This document shows positions 1-8,536 of a stretch of 64,000 nucleotides of DNA, in pieces. Below the pieces are notes generated by a model. It was not told where the DNA came from. It ran no database searches and was given only the letters and a program-made list of their open reading frames with translations. The stretch is from Bacillus fungorum. Its GTDB lineage: Bacteria > Bacillota > Bacilli > Bacillales > Bacillaceae_G. Every line of letters starts with the position of its first letter. The stretch's first letter is position 1. The DNA lies in assembly GCF_002746455.1 (NCBI RefSeq), contig NZ_NWUW01000022.1, positions 1-64,000 on the forward strand. Direction: 5' to 3'. Position numbers and translations under genes: made by a program.

Positions 1-396
1 AGAGAAACTGCCAGCCACAGAGGTGTATGCTTTTTATTCATTACGATGGCAAGTAGAAATTCTATTTAAAACATGGAAATCTATATTTCGTATTCATGTA
101 AGTAAAAGAATGAAACTAGAACGATTTTAATGTCATTTGTATGACCAACTTTTACGTTTATGTTTAGTCGCAAGCGTTGCTTATCAAATGCGAAGGCTTT
201 TATGGGAGAAACAAGGAAAAGAAATGAGTGAGTTGAAATGTGCTTGTATGGTGCAGATTTATCTAAAAAAATACACGCTGCCCTTTTTTATACTGTCCAA
301 CATCCTGTTTCAGTGCTCAGCAGGCTCTTTCAAGATATCAGTCAAAATGGGAGAAAAGCACGGCGGTATAAAAAAGAACACCGTTTGAGATCCTAG
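1..396 (+). pseudogene. IS231-like (IS4 family) transposase, C-terminal remnant
   Basis: The frame entering at the left edge contains YSLRWQVEILFKTWKS, the conserved block around the catalytic glutamate of IS231/IS4 transposases. The reading is broken twice. An in-frame TAA lies at 128-130, where the family normally continues F-E-C-H-L-Y, so a GAA to TAA change is likely. A later frameshift, probably in the A-run near 265-271, moves the end of the protein (HPVSVLSRLFQDIS, NGRKARRYKK) to another frame that stops at 394-396. The gene starts outside the window. It is non-functional as read, and any mobility would need help in trans. Confidence 0.85.
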
Positions 397-506
397 GCTT
401 AATAGGTAAATCAACGGATTAACTTCCAATGACTTCATAAAAAATAAGTACCATAGGAAGTTCTATTTGAGTATGTCCAAAATACAGGATTGTATTCAAA
501 GATTGT

Positions 507-550
507 AAAAGAAGTGCCTCCGATACTTTTAGCATCGGAGGCACTTCTTT
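507..550. terminator. Long perfect hairpin, probable terminator at the IS end
   Basis: A 17-bp perfect stem (508-524 with 534-550; arm AAGTGCCTCCGAT) closes a 9-nt loop and is followed by TTT. It lies just inside the right end of the IS231-like element and could isolate the element from outside transcription. Confidence 0.7.
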
Positions 551-570
551 AAATTTGATGGCTATGCCCA
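549..570. repeat. Probable right terminal inverted repeat of the IS231-like element
   Basis: The reverse complement reads GGGCATAGCCATCAAATTT, close to the IS231/IS4-type end I remember as CATGCCCATCAACTTAAG. I place the right boundary of the element here. The left end is outside the window, so target duplication cannot be checked. Confidence 0.5.
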
Positions 571-747
571 GATTTTGAGTGCCTTTTCTTTTGTTGAAAT
601 TCGATAAGATGTTAGTTTTCCAATCTAACATTGATAAGAGTGACAACTTTGATTTAATTATATATTAGAATTTATTTTCTTTGTATTGAGAAAGTGGGTT
701 CCAAATATTCCTAATACTTAAATAAAATTTTCTGTATATTATAAATA

Positions 748-775
748 TTTACAGTAATGTAAAACGTGTTACAGT
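748..775. promoter_or_regulatory. Operator-like repeats upstream of the small secreted protein
   Basis: TTTACA-GTAA-TGTAAA (748-763) overlaps a second dyad TGTAA-N6-TTACA (758-773). TTACAGT also occurs twice as a direct repeat, 20 nt apart. The block lies about 40-65 nt before the start at 815, where a regulator could bind. No regulator is identified. Confidence 0.35.
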
Positions 776-814
776 TAAGGTGCGAGTTATAAAACTATTA
801 AAGGGGGGATTTTT

Positions 815-1126
815 ATGTTCAAGAAATTAGTAGTGGGAGCATTAGCAACTGGTTTTGTATTAACAGGAGGTATGGGAGCCTCAGCTGCAACATCTACAGT
901 TGATAATACTAATAAAAAAATTGATTCACCACAGCTGGCACCTTATAAAATGTATGAATATCATGATAGTTGTCCTCAGGTTATATCTGACTATCACATG
1001 TCATTGAGAAATGCAGATGGGATTTTCGCTAACGCTTTTACTGATCCATCATCAGGTATCACTTGGTACTTTAAAGGTTATGGTTATCATAAGGGCATTG
1101 GATGCTATGGGGGAACAAGGCATTAA
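815..1126 (+). CDS. Small secreted protein, unknown function
   Basis: This 103-residue protein has a classic Sec signal peptide: basic MFKK, a hydrophobic run ending in GGMGASAA, and a probable AxA cleavage near residue 25. The mature part is about 78 residues, polar and aromatic-rich, with two cysteines (DSCPQV and GIGCYGG) that could form one disulfide after export. A strong AAAGGGGGG ribosome site precedes the ATG. I do not recognise the family. Its signal peptide resembles that of the secreted protein at 19246, and both have TTTACA/TGTAAA dyads upstream. A small bacteriocin or extracellular binding protein is possible but unproven. Confidence 0.75.
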   Translation: MFKKLVVGALATGFVLTGGMGASAATSTVDNTNKKIDSPQLAPYKMYEYHDSCPQVISDYHMSLRNADGIFANAFTDPSSGITWYFKGYGYHKGIGCYGGTRH

Positions 1127-1155
1127 TCAAAGAAAAGACACCCAATTGAGTGATA

Positions 1156-1190
1156 AAAAAAGGAGAGTGAGATTTCACTCTTCTTTTTGT
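1156..1190 (+). terminator. Rho-independent terminator of the small secreted gene
   Basis: An AGAGTGA/TCACTCT stem (about 1164-1181) with flanking A-run and T-run (CTTTTT) lies 30 nt after the stop at 1126. Confidence 0.75.
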
Positions 1191-1300
1191 TGTACGCCTT
1201 CTACTTCCATGTAGTCAAAAACAAGTGCATGAATATCCTTATCAAAAAAAGAAAATTGTACGTTATCAAGACCTAAAGTTTAAAAACCTGCAACAATACT

Positions 1301-1343
1301 AGGTAAGTATATATTAGTCATGTTTAATATATACTTACCTTTT
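1301..1343. terminator. 16-bp hairpin between convergent genes
   Basis: AGGTAAGTATATATTA (1301-1316) is perfectly complementary to 1325-1340, with an 8-nt loop and a following TTT. It sits just past the stop of the leftward phosphotransferase gene and probably ends transcription from one or both sides. Confidence 0.6.
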
Positions 1344-1356
1344 ATGTTTAGTTCAA

Positions 1357-2367
1357 CTAATTGATTAAAATTAATGATAAAAGTTTTTCGCCTCGCTGTT
1401 TATAAGTCTCTATATGTTTTTTTAATGTGACATTATTATTCGTTTCTAAAATTTCAGTTGTTTTCTTAACAAAATTCCAGTTAATACAACCTGATAGCCA
1501 TATAAGTGAAGATAGTCGATGATAATCTTTTTTACTTAAAAAATCAGCAGAATTGTAACCTTTTAAAAAAGAGTTAGCGACTTTAGGTGACATTTCATGA
1601 GAATTAATTCCATTTGTTCTAGAATACCATTTTATTAACCAGGCTAAACCTTCAACTCTATCACTGTATCCAATTGATTCAAAATCCACAATTCCTAATA
1701 CCCTTTTATTTTCATTCCAGATGATGTTAAGTGGATTTAAATCTGAGTGTAGGATAAAATCAAACTGCTTTGTATTCGCTTTTTTTATATGATGTTCAGT
1801 TATTTCAAGGTATTCCTCTATCATTTTTGAATTTTCTAATGATAGGTTGAGTGTTTTAACTTTATTACGGAGATTGTTAATAAATTGAGAGTACCCAACA
1901 AGGTGTGATTTTTGGGGGAATATGGAACTCTTATATATACTTGAAATATCATGAAATCTTCTTGCCACTCTTCCAAATTCCTCTGCAATATACTCATCAC
2001 AATGAGTGATATGTTGACCTTCAATCCATTCAAATAATATAAAACGATAAACTTCATTTTTCCATTCAACAGTAGTAAATGGCTCATCTTCTGATATTGG
2101 GAATAAACGCATGAATGGGACGTTATTATTTACAAGGAATCGGCAAAACTTTGTTTGTTCATATAATATTTCATTAGTAATCTCTCCAAACACATTATTA
2201 GGTGATCGATTATATCTAATAAACCTTGCGGAATATGGTATTCCATCTACAACAATTTTATAGTGTAAGTCACTGTTCCAACTGTCTATATGTAACTCTT
2301 TTTCAATAACCAATGATTTGTTTCCTATAAAATAGGGAATGAGAGCCTTTTTTATTAATTGTTCCAT
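1357..2367 (-). CDS. Aminoglycoside phosphotransferase-family kinase (transposon cargo candidate)
   Basis: This 336-residue APH/choline-kinase-like protein carries the catalytic-loop signature HSDLNPLN (HxDxxxxN) and the metal-binding GIVDFES. An ATP-dependent small-molecule phosphotransferase is therefore expected in the cytosol. AAGGAG lies upstream of the ATG at 2367. The gene follows tnpC of the Tn554-type element on the same strand, the place where such transposons carry resistance genes. A detoxification or resistance role is thus plausible, but the substrate cannot be read from sequence. Similar folds also include homoserine, choline and spore-coat kinases. Confidence 0.75.
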   Translation of the reverse strand: MEQLIKKALIPYFIGNKSLVIEKELHIDSWNSDLHYKIVVDGIPYSARFIRYNRSPNNVFGEITNEILYEQTKFCRFLVNNNVPFMRLFPISEDEPFTTVEWKNEVYRFILFEWIEGQHITHCDEYIAEEFGRVARRFHDISSIYKSSIFPQKSHLVGYSQFINNLRNKVKTLNLSLENSKMIEEYLEITEHHIKKANTKQFDFILHSDLNPLNIIWNENKRVLGIVDFESIGYSDRVEGLAWLIKWYSRTNGINSHEMSPKVANSFLKGYNSADFLSKKDYHRLSSLIWLSGCINWNFVKKTTEILETNNNVTLKKHIETYKQRGEKLLSLILIN

Positions 2368-2473
2368 TAGTTTTTACGTCTCCTTAGTATAAGTAAAATT
2401 ACATGAAATCTAGTAAGGTTCTTTTTCGACTAACCTGTACTATTAGCTTGAGAAGGAAGGGAACATCGTTCCC

Positions 2474-2854
2474 TCAAATCTTTCTATAAACTTCAGCATA
2501 AGCAATCTTCAATTGCTCACGCAATTCTTTGTTTTGTTCCTCTAACTTCTTAGTTTTGCGTTTGAGAGAAGCAATAATGGCATCTTTGTTGTTCTCATCC
2601 ATCTCTCTCTTAATCTGTTTAGGAGTAGGAACTTGTGATTGCTGCTTACGCAGAGACTCAATTCGTTTCCGTATTTCCATATTGTTGTAAAGAGTGGCTT
2701 TACTAACACCAGCTTCACTTGCCACGCTATTAAAGTTGATATTTTCACAAGCTCGTATGAGCCTTTGGATGGCTTTATCCACTTTCTGAAAGGTATTTTT
2801 TTTGCGCATTTCATGAAGCTGCTTGACGTGCGCTAATCGGTCATATGTCTTCAT
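2474..2854 (-). CDS. tnpC: Tn554-type transposition protein C
   Basis: A small basic protein of about 126 residues. The N-terminal half has a helix-turn-helix-like stretch (NSVASEAGVSKATLYNN) and the C-terminal half is a charged coiled coil (KKLEEQNKELREQLK). This matches the accessory TnpC of Tn554-family transposons, which influences transposition frequency and orientation. I chose the ATG at 2854 over the GTG at 2863 because the family begins MK-Y-R. The start overlaps the end of tnpB, indicating translational coupling. Confidence 0.85.
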   Translation of the reverse strand: MKTYDRLAHVKQLHEMRKKNTFQKVDKAIQRLIRACENINFNSVASEAGVSKATLYNNMEIRKRIESLRKQQSQVPTPKQIKREMDENNKDAIIASLKRKTKKLEEQNKELREQLKIAYAEVYRKI

Positions 2855-4946
2855 TTTGTACACCCATCTTTCGTTTTACTCGTTCTAGTCGACCAAATAT
2901 GATATTTCCTTGTTTTATGGTATTTAAAATATCTTCATACCTTTTTAAATTAGTACGGTTCTTCGTAGCAGTGTCATGACGGCCGCGGTCTTCTAGTGCT
3001 TGTATCATCTTCGTTGTCGTCTTCATATGCAGTTCATATTTCTGTACGTCCAGCTCCGAGAAGCCGACCGCAAGGTCCTTACATGGACTGCCACCATTAC
3101 AAGTCAAACATGGTGGTTCTTCCGCATATGGACAATTTCCATTAATTCGCGCATAACACGTACCATAGGGATTATCGATGGCATTTAGCTTATGATCCCG
3201 CCACAGTGCCTCTAAGATGTCGGTTGGAAGATCTTCATTCGGCTGCACTTGTTGAACTTCACCATTTAGGTCAAAGCTAAAGACTCCTTGCTTCATGACA
3301 GATTCAAAGGCTTTTCGTTTTGTATTGTCTAGTAAACGAGCATAACACATTGTCATTCCTGGAGAGGCGTGTGCTAATAACTCTTGAACTGTTAAAATAT
3401 CAGCACCACCGTTCAACATTTTAACGGCATAAGTATGCCGGAATTGATGGGGTTTAAAGTGAAACAAGTTGCCATTTTCATCTCGAATATTTTGTTCTTT
3501 TGCAAAAATGTTAAGTTGCTCACGAACCCAGCTTTGGCAATATGGTCGTCCTCTTCGAGGCCCACTATAACGTACAAAAATATACCGATTGGGGTTATTC
3601 CTCTCATTACTGTTCTTTTTAGATTTATCAATAAGAGCTACAAGAACATTTAAAGCCAACTCATCATCAATAGGGATAGAATGCCCTTGTACATAGGTTT
3701 TCTTTATATCCGTTACTATCTGATATTTGTCATTTAGCTTTATTAAGCAATCTTGTGTCAATGTGAGTGTATCGGAGATACGAAGACCTGTCTTAAATAC
3801 AATCCATATCAATGGTTGAACTTCAGGATGAAGGTGGTTAATTTTTTGAAACAATTGCTCCAATACATAATCTGGAATATAGTCAACGTGATCATAACTC
3901 TTTTTCCGAGGTTTTGGAAGGTCCTCTGAGAAAATAAGCGTTCTTGCACTCTTTATAGGAGCGATACTATATTCATAGGTTTGAAGATCCTCTAAAAAAT
4001 TCCGAATCATAACTAAAATTGTCCTTACATACTGTTCAGGATGTGAATCTCTTCGTTTCAATTTGGTCTTCGCATAGTCATAGAGTTGTTCTATATATTT
4101 CAGCACATGTTCTCTGGACAATTTCCTTAAATCATGCCATTCAGATTCTAGTTCACATACAAAATTTATAAATTTAGGGATGTACTCCATGTAGGTCATT
4201 GCTGTTCCCCAAGACACGCTTCGTCCCAATAAACGCTGTTTAAAATATCTTTTTAGTTCACCACGGAAGTGTTTGTTTTCAATTTTCAAAAAATTGATAT
4301 AATACTTATGGTGCGATTGATTGAATTCAATACCATACATTTGATTTAACACTCTGATATCCCATCTATCTTTCTCCCATTCATCACGGGAGTCAGCTAG
4401 CTGATAAATAAGAGAATGTATACTTCTTAGGAACTTAGCCTCAGCTGTATATACAATAGATTCTTTACATCCTTTTTTATTTACTCTCCTTTTTGTCTTA
4501 ATGTTTTTTTCATTTAACCACCAAATCCATCTCTTTTCAGTCTTTTCTAAATCTAATTTTAAAAGTGAATCTATTTCCGGATATACTTCATTTAAGAATT
4601 GTGCTAACTTCTTTAATAAATTGCTTTTACCACCAAATATGTTTGTCAATGCCCACTCTTGATTAAATAACTTTTTATAAAAAATATATTTCAGTTCCAA
4701 ATTTATAAAATAATTACGAGCTAAGAAATATAAACTCTTGCTACCTATCCTTTTTTGCTTATACCCCACGAATTCTTCCATTTCTGTTATAACGTCTAAA
4801 TGCCAAACATCATTTGCTAAAAGATAAGAATTAGAGACACAATTACTTTTGTTTATTTTTTCTTTTATATAAGTAGTGAGCTCATCTTGAATTTTTTGAT
4901 GAAACTTTTGTTGTTCTATAATAGGTTTAACACTTGTATCAATCAT
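2841..4946 (-). CDS. tnpB: Tn554-type transposase B (tyrosine recombinase)
   Basis: A 701-residue tyrosine recombinase. The catalytic part is near residues 390-560, with Arg in FKTGLRISDTLTL, HQFRH, the LLAHASP block and the tyrosine in MTMCYARLL. The C-terminal extension has a cysteine cluster (YGTC, NGNCPY, PPCLTCNG, SPCKD) typical of TnpB and possibly zinc-binding. AGGAG precedes the ATG. The stop of tnpA lies 4 nt upstream of this start, so A-B-C form one leftward operon. It appears intact. TnpB works together with TnpA in site-preferring transposition. Confidence 0.9.
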   Translation of the reverse strand: MIDTSVKPIIEQQKFHQKIQDELTTYIKEKINKSNCVSNSYLLANDVWHLDVITEMEEFVGYKQKRIGSKSLYFLARNYFINLELKYIFYKKLFNQEWALTNIFGGKSNLLKKLAQFLNEVYPEIDSLLKLDLEKTEKRWIWWLNEKNIKTKRRVNKKGCKESIVYTAEAKFLRSIHSLIYQLADSRDEWEKDRWDIRVLNQMYGIEFNQSHHKYYINFLKIENKHFRGELKRYFKQRLLGRSVSWGTAMTYMEYIPKFINFVCELESEWHDLRKLSREHVLKYIEQLYDYAKTKLKRRDSHPEQYVRTILVMIRNFLEDLQTYEYSIAPIKSARTLIFSEDLPKPRKKSYDHVDYIPDYVLEQLFQKINHLHPEVQPLIWIVFKTGLRISDTLTLTQDCLIKLNDKYQIVTDIKKTYVQGHSIPIDDELALNVLVALIDKSKKNSNERNNPNRYIFVRYSGPRRGRPYCQSWVREQLNIFAKEQNIRDENGNLFHFKPHQFRHTYAVKMLNGGADILTVQELLAHASPGMTMCYARLLDNTKRKAFESVMKQGVFSFDLNGEVQQVQPNEDLPTDILEALWRDHKLNAIDNPYGTCYARINGNCPYAEEPPCLTCNGGSPCKDLAVGFSELDVQKYELHMKTTTKMIQALEDRGRHDTATKNRTNLKRYEDILNTIKQGNIIFGRLERVKRKMGVQNEDI

Positions 4947-4949
4947 TCT

Positions 4950-6080
4950 TTACTCCTTATTATAATTTGTGCTAACTTGAAAAGCTGATTGTGCCTTTTC
5001 CCAATTCTTACGAATTTCTTCACTAGAAGGATGGACATACATGTTCATTGTGGTCTGAATGTTAGCATGTCCCAGTCGTTCCTGCACCTGTTTAATGTCT
5101 TTTGTTTCACGATAGAATAGAGTAGCGTGTGTATGACGCAATAGATGGGGATGTACTTTTATTCCTGTTTTCTCTCGTAAACGTTTAAAGAGTGCGCGAA
5201 CATCCCAATCCGTCATTGGGAACCCTTTATTTTTACCATGTAGTTTTACGAACAGAAAATTTGTATCAATCTCCATTTCATCAATAACCTCGTAGAGGTA
5301 GTCATCGTATAAGTCCATAAGCTTTTGTGACACATAAATTTCTCGTTCGCCAGTTTTTAATTTAGCACCGTTTGATAATTCTCCTCGATCCCGTAAGCGT
5401 ATGCGATGTCCATGTTTATGATCGAAAATGAAGTCTTCTAAAAAGAGTGCCAATGCCTCGCCAATTCGCAGTCCTGTCTCAAAGAGGAGAGAGATAAGAA
5501 AACGGTCACGTATATTACTAGTTGATACGTATAAGGCTTCTATTTCTTCTTTTTCTAAAATCTTCACCTTGCGGCGAAGCTCTCTCAGTTTAAGAATATT
5601 TTTACTTACAGGTTTACCTGCATTTACATGATGAAGGAAGCTTTTATACCGCCTCCGGTCTCCCATAAAGACTTCTTTCATAAGTCTGTCACGAACATCT
5701 TCTTCTAGCTCTTGATTGCGGTATAGGTAATCATAAAAAGCTGTAACCACAGTAACCGTAAGGTTTATTGTTCTCTCTGTCCTTTTTGCTTTTACTTCTT
5801 TAAAGGGAGTAACCTTATGACTGTTATATGGATTTCGCAACCATCCGACAAAGACTGCTAAGTCCTGTAAAGTAATCTCCATGTAGTTCTTATCAAATTC
5901 CCCTAGATAATCAAAATACTGCTTTAAGGCATAACAATATGTCTTTTGAGTATTGCTACTCTTTCCTGTTTGGTCTAGAAACTTAAGGTACTTTGTTACT
6001 GGTATTACAGGTTTTCCTTGTTCTTCTAGTAACAGATACCTCTTTTTATTACCATCTAGCTTCACTTCTTGAACTCTCAA
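4950..6080 (-). CDS. tnpA: Tn554-type transposase A (tyrosine recombinase)
   Basis: A tyrosine recombinase of 376 residues (379 if read from the GTG at 6089). The N-terminal SAM-like DNA-binding domain (about 25-130) is followed by a catalytic domain with FETGLRIGEAL, HPHLLRHTHATLF, LGHANIQTTMNMYVH, giving the R-H-R-H-Y set. AGGAGG overlaps the GTG at 6089 and is ideally spaced from the TTG at 6080, so I take the TTG as the start. It is the first gene of the A-B-C operon and looks intact. Confidence 0.88.
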   Translation of the reverse strand: MRVQEVKLDGNKKRYLLLEEQGKPVIPVTKYLKFLDQTGKSSNTQKTYCYALKQYFDYLGEFDKNYMEITLQDLAVFVGWLRNPYNSHKVTPFKEVKAKRTERTINLTVTVVTAFYDYLYRNQELEEDVRDRLMKEVFMGDRRRYKSFLHHVNAGKPVSKNILKLRELRRKVKILEKEEIEALYVSTSNIRDRFLISLLFETGLRIGEALALFLEDFIFDHKHGHRIRLRDRGELSNGAKLKTGEREIYVSQKLMDLYDDYLYEVIDEMEIDTNFLFVKLHGKNKGFPMTDWDVRALFKRLREKTGIKVHPHLLRHTHATLFYRETKDIKQVQERLGHANIQTTMNMYVHPSSEEIRKNWEKAQSAFQVSTNYNKE

Positions 6081-6173
6081 TCTAACCACCTCCTATAAAT
6101 TAAACATGAGCTACATAATAAACGAGCTATACTAAAAATGTAAGCTACTGTTTACATTTCTAATATATATAAA

Positions 6174-6217
6174 AAGAGAGGATATTCGTCTCTATATTGA
6201 ACGAATAATCCTCTCTT
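6174..6217. terminator. Strong hairpin between tnpA and the transposon end
   Basis: AAGAGAGGATATTCGT (6174-6189) pairs with 6201-6217 with one bulged base, loop about 11 nt. It lies about 95 nt upstream of tnpA and could stop outside transcription entering the element or form part of its subterminal region. Confidence 0.5.
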
Positions 6218-6299
6218 CATAATACTCTAATTAATGTACGTTTAGACACATTTTAGACACAGATTAACCGATTCCCTGTACGTTAAGGAATCGATTTTT

Positions 6300-6683
6300 A
6301 TTTTTTAAAGGTTAGTTTCATTTCGTATTCTTTCATATTGAATTAGTTTTTTCATCGGATGTCGAGGGCTTCTCCAGTTCCCACATTAACTTTTTCTCCA
6401 TGTCACCGGTGAAAACTTATGTTCTGGACTCATTTCGGTCAGTTCTTGCTGCTTTCGCACGTTATCGACTATCTCAGCCACCGGAATTGCGTATAACGAG
6501 GCTACGTCTACGTTCACTGTACGTTACAACCTGGAGATTTATCCAGATTCCTTTTGCACGTGATGTCAGAGGGCTTCGCCATGTCGCTTTCACTTCATGG
6601 TGCCTCTCAGGCTACGGGAGTGGAGTCTATTCTCCCAATTAGACTTTCACCAACTAGATAATGTGCCCTTATTTGGAGACGCC
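6300..6683 (-). mobile_element. Group II intron fragment (5' part, domain I region)
   Basis: Read on the minus strand this AT-poor, protein-free stretch contains blocks usual in bacterial group II introns: TTGGTGAAAGTCTAATTGGG, CACTCCCGTAGC, then GTGGGAACTGGAGAAGCCCT shortly before an ATG. That ATG (MKKLIQYERIRNE) stops after 16 codons, so the reverse-transcriptase ORF is missing. The right boundary, where the transposase reading ends, is sharp. The left side is lost at the Tn554-type element. I infer a decayed, non-mobile intron. Confidence 0.55.
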
Positions 6684-7693
6684 GATTTGCCAACGCAAAG
6701 AATACCAGTCATGTACCTGTCCCATCGGGACAATATCTGTAGGGGGTGTTTGTCATATATACATTGATACTACTGAGTCGTTTACTACGAGAAGAATATT
6801 TCATTCCTTTCTTTTTTTCTTACAGCTTGATCTTGTAATCGTTTTTGTTGTTGTTTTGTTAATCGATGAACAATTACACGAGCGGGCACTTTATCAATCA
6901 TTCCTACATAAGCATCAGCTATTTCACATGTTTGTCCTAGTTGAAGGGAGTTCATTACCGTCTCCATATCTATCTGTATATACTCTGTACCTTTCTTAAT
7001 TTTTCCGTCTTGAAAATAATTATAATTGGAATTTTTTGTAAAAGTATGTATTCAACTTGAGACGAGAGGTATAGTAGGCCTCTTTATCTTGTATATATCG
7101 AAGGTCTTTTAAATGAAAATAACCTAAATCTTGGATACACAAATCATTCACTGTCATAGTTGGGGCACACAGAGATCTGTAAGTACGATCATGTTGTTTA
7201 CCTGGACCTGTATGAATATGTAGAAACTGTCCACTTAACAAATCATACTCAAGTTGAATTTTTAACCCAGCTGTATGGCTGCATCTTCCTGCACTTGGAT
7301 AAACCGATGAAAATAAATCAGGGAGTAAAATATGGATATGCTTGAAAACAGAAGTATCTGGAGAAGAAATCGGCATGGATGAGGCCATTTTTTTGTTTAG
7401 TAGTTCAGCTAGTTTGTGTTGTAAAAATTGGACGGCTGCTTGATTAAATCGTTGATTTAGTCTTTCAGGACTGATGAGTACTGATGTTGCTGCTTCTAAA
7501 CAGCTAGATAAATGAATTAAAGACGTCGTAGCGACATTTTCGTTCATTCATACACATAAAGCGACTAAATCTTTTGCTTGATACTTACTAGTTCGTTGTA
7601 CAAAGCCAACATCTCTAGCAAGATATTTTGGGATAAGACTCTTTGAATTTCTTGAGCAAATAATTGTAATTCATTAGATACAGAAATAGACAT
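6684..7693 (-). pseudogene. IS231-like (IS4 family) transposase, N-terminal two thirds, decayed
   Basis: Starts at 7693 with MSISVSNELQLFAQEIQRVL, as IS231-type transposases do. The homologous reading then changes frame several times. LARDVGFVQRTSKYQAKDLV is in a second frame, with TGA where a Trp is expected after ALCV. LINQRF-type and GLKIQLEYDLLSGQF follow. A frame change near 7020 leads to GQTCEIADAYVG, and another near 6785 to SSINVYMTN. The last recognisable block is VHDWYSLRWQI at 6684, where a group II intron fragment begins. Several frameshifts plus nonsense changes make it clearly inactive. Confidence 0.85.
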
Positions 7694-7764
7694 ACAAAAA
7701 CGCCATCCTTTCCTATGATTCTACAGAAAGAATAGCGTATTTTTTTTTAGGGGGTACTTTAAAA

Positions 7765-7783
7765 TCTTAGCTTGATAGCAATG
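7765..7783. repeat. Probable terminal inverted repeat of the second IS231-like element
   Basis: TCTTAGCTTGATAGCAATG resembles an IS231-type end (CTTAAGTTGATGGGCATG as remembered) and lies 72 nt before the transposase start, as expected for the 5' end of the element. Confidence 0.45.
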
Positions 7784-7796
7784 TGAAGGGACCCTA

Positions 7797-8285
7797 TTAA
7801 AAGAAATTTTTTAATAGAAAGGTAAATAAATTATGTAATGCATGGATTAAAAAAACAACCCAATAGGCGGAGGGGGCTTTGGATGTTTTTTCTTTCTTTT
7901 TTTGATAAATCCAATATGAGTATCCTAGAATGACACCCATTAGGGCGCTATAAACTATATAGGAAAGCCCATATGAGTGAATAGTTCCAAAAATAATGGC
8001 TGAAAGAAAAATCGTTGGGATATTATCGTATTTACGCACAAATGGAATATCTTTTAAAATCCAAAACAAAAACATTTGATAAAGGGATGTTTCTATTAGC
8101 GGGGCTACGACACAACCAGATATAACTTGCCGAATAAGAGAGATATCCTCAATCGGATTTCGTTGCGCGTCTTCTATCGGTATAAGAAAGGATAACAATG
8201 GTAGTACAAATGTAGCTATAGTCATAAGTATGATGAAATAAGGGAATCTTAAGTTATAAATAAAAAGATGTAAACGTTTCCGCAT
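7797..8285 (-). CDS. CPBP-family (Abi-type) integral membrane protein, candidate immunity factor
   Basis: A 162-residue membrane protein with about four hydrophobic segments. It carries recognisable CPBP/CAAX-like motifs: APLIETSLYQ (motif 1, normally EExxxR, here E-T-S-L-Y-Q), FGTIH (FxxxH) and HALHN (HxxxN). The second glutamate and the arginine of motif 1 are missing, so glutamic-protease activity is uncertain, though related variants exist. AAAGGAG precedes the ATG. It is transcribed divergently from the glycocin-like operon. CPBP proteins often protect bacteriocin producers, so immunity or peptide handling is the natural inference. Confidence 0.75.
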   Translation of the reverse strand: MRKRLHLFIYNLRFPYFIILMTIATFVLPLLSFLIPIEDAQRNPIEDISLIRQVISGCVVAPLIETSLYQMFLFWILKDIPFVRKYDNIPTIFLSAIIFGTIHSYGLSYIVYSALMGVILGYSYWIYQKKKEKTSKAPSAYWVVFLIHALHNLFTFLLKNFF

Positions 8286-8447
8286 GATCTACTCCTTTGG
8301 CATGTTGTGAAATTATAAATCCTGGTTAGGAACTATGTATTTTACTTTACTATACTATTAATCATAATGATGGGCAAACTTGGAAAATGTGTACTGAATA
8401 TATTATTCTGCAAATATAATCTAAGATTAATATTTTGTAAAAAACTA

Positions 8448-8476
8448 TTGAAAACGCTTCCTTATAGGTGTACAAT
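8448..8476 (+). promoter_or_regulatory. Sigma-A promoter overlapped by a CcpA (cre) site
   Basis: TTGAAA (8448-8453), a 17-nt spacer and TACAAT (8471-8476) form a near-consensus sigma-A promoter about 60 nt before the precursor start. TTGAAAACGCTTCCT (8448-8462) matches the cre consensus WTGAAARCGYTTWNN except at one position and covers the -35 box, so repression by CcpA on preferred carbon sources is predicted. Confidence 0.65.
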
Positions 8477-8536
8477 AAATATCGTAAGCTTACAATATAT
8501 TTATATAATGATTTTAAAAAATGGAGGATGTTATGT

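Larger units (their letters stand above)
1258..6286 (-). mobile_element. Tn554-family transposon carrying a phosphotransferase gene
   Basis: Two tyrosine recombinases and a small coiled-coil protein in the order A-B-C followed by a cargo gene is the Tn554 layout. The boundaries are an inference. The 9-mer TGTACGTTA occurs at 1258-1266 and 6278-6286, just outside the gene block, and may mark the recombined core. Tn554 elements lack long terminal repeats, so the ends cannot be proven here. Confidence 0.55.

Noticed and set aside
1175..1282. Minus-strand C-terminal-like frame (DKDIHALVFDYMEVEG)
   Set aside because: Too short, stop three codons upstream, and it overlaps the terminator of the gene at 815. 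Kept only as a possible clue to the transposon junction.
6400..6642. 80-codon plus-strand frame over the intron fragment
   Set aside because: The segment reads as structured RNA on the other strand, with no start signal or recognisable protein.
8468..8536. Longer reading of the RiPP precursor from 8468
   Set aside because: No ribosome site; the upstream start overlaps the predicted -10 box; the ATG at 8537 has GGAGG at ideal distance and gives a normal leader.
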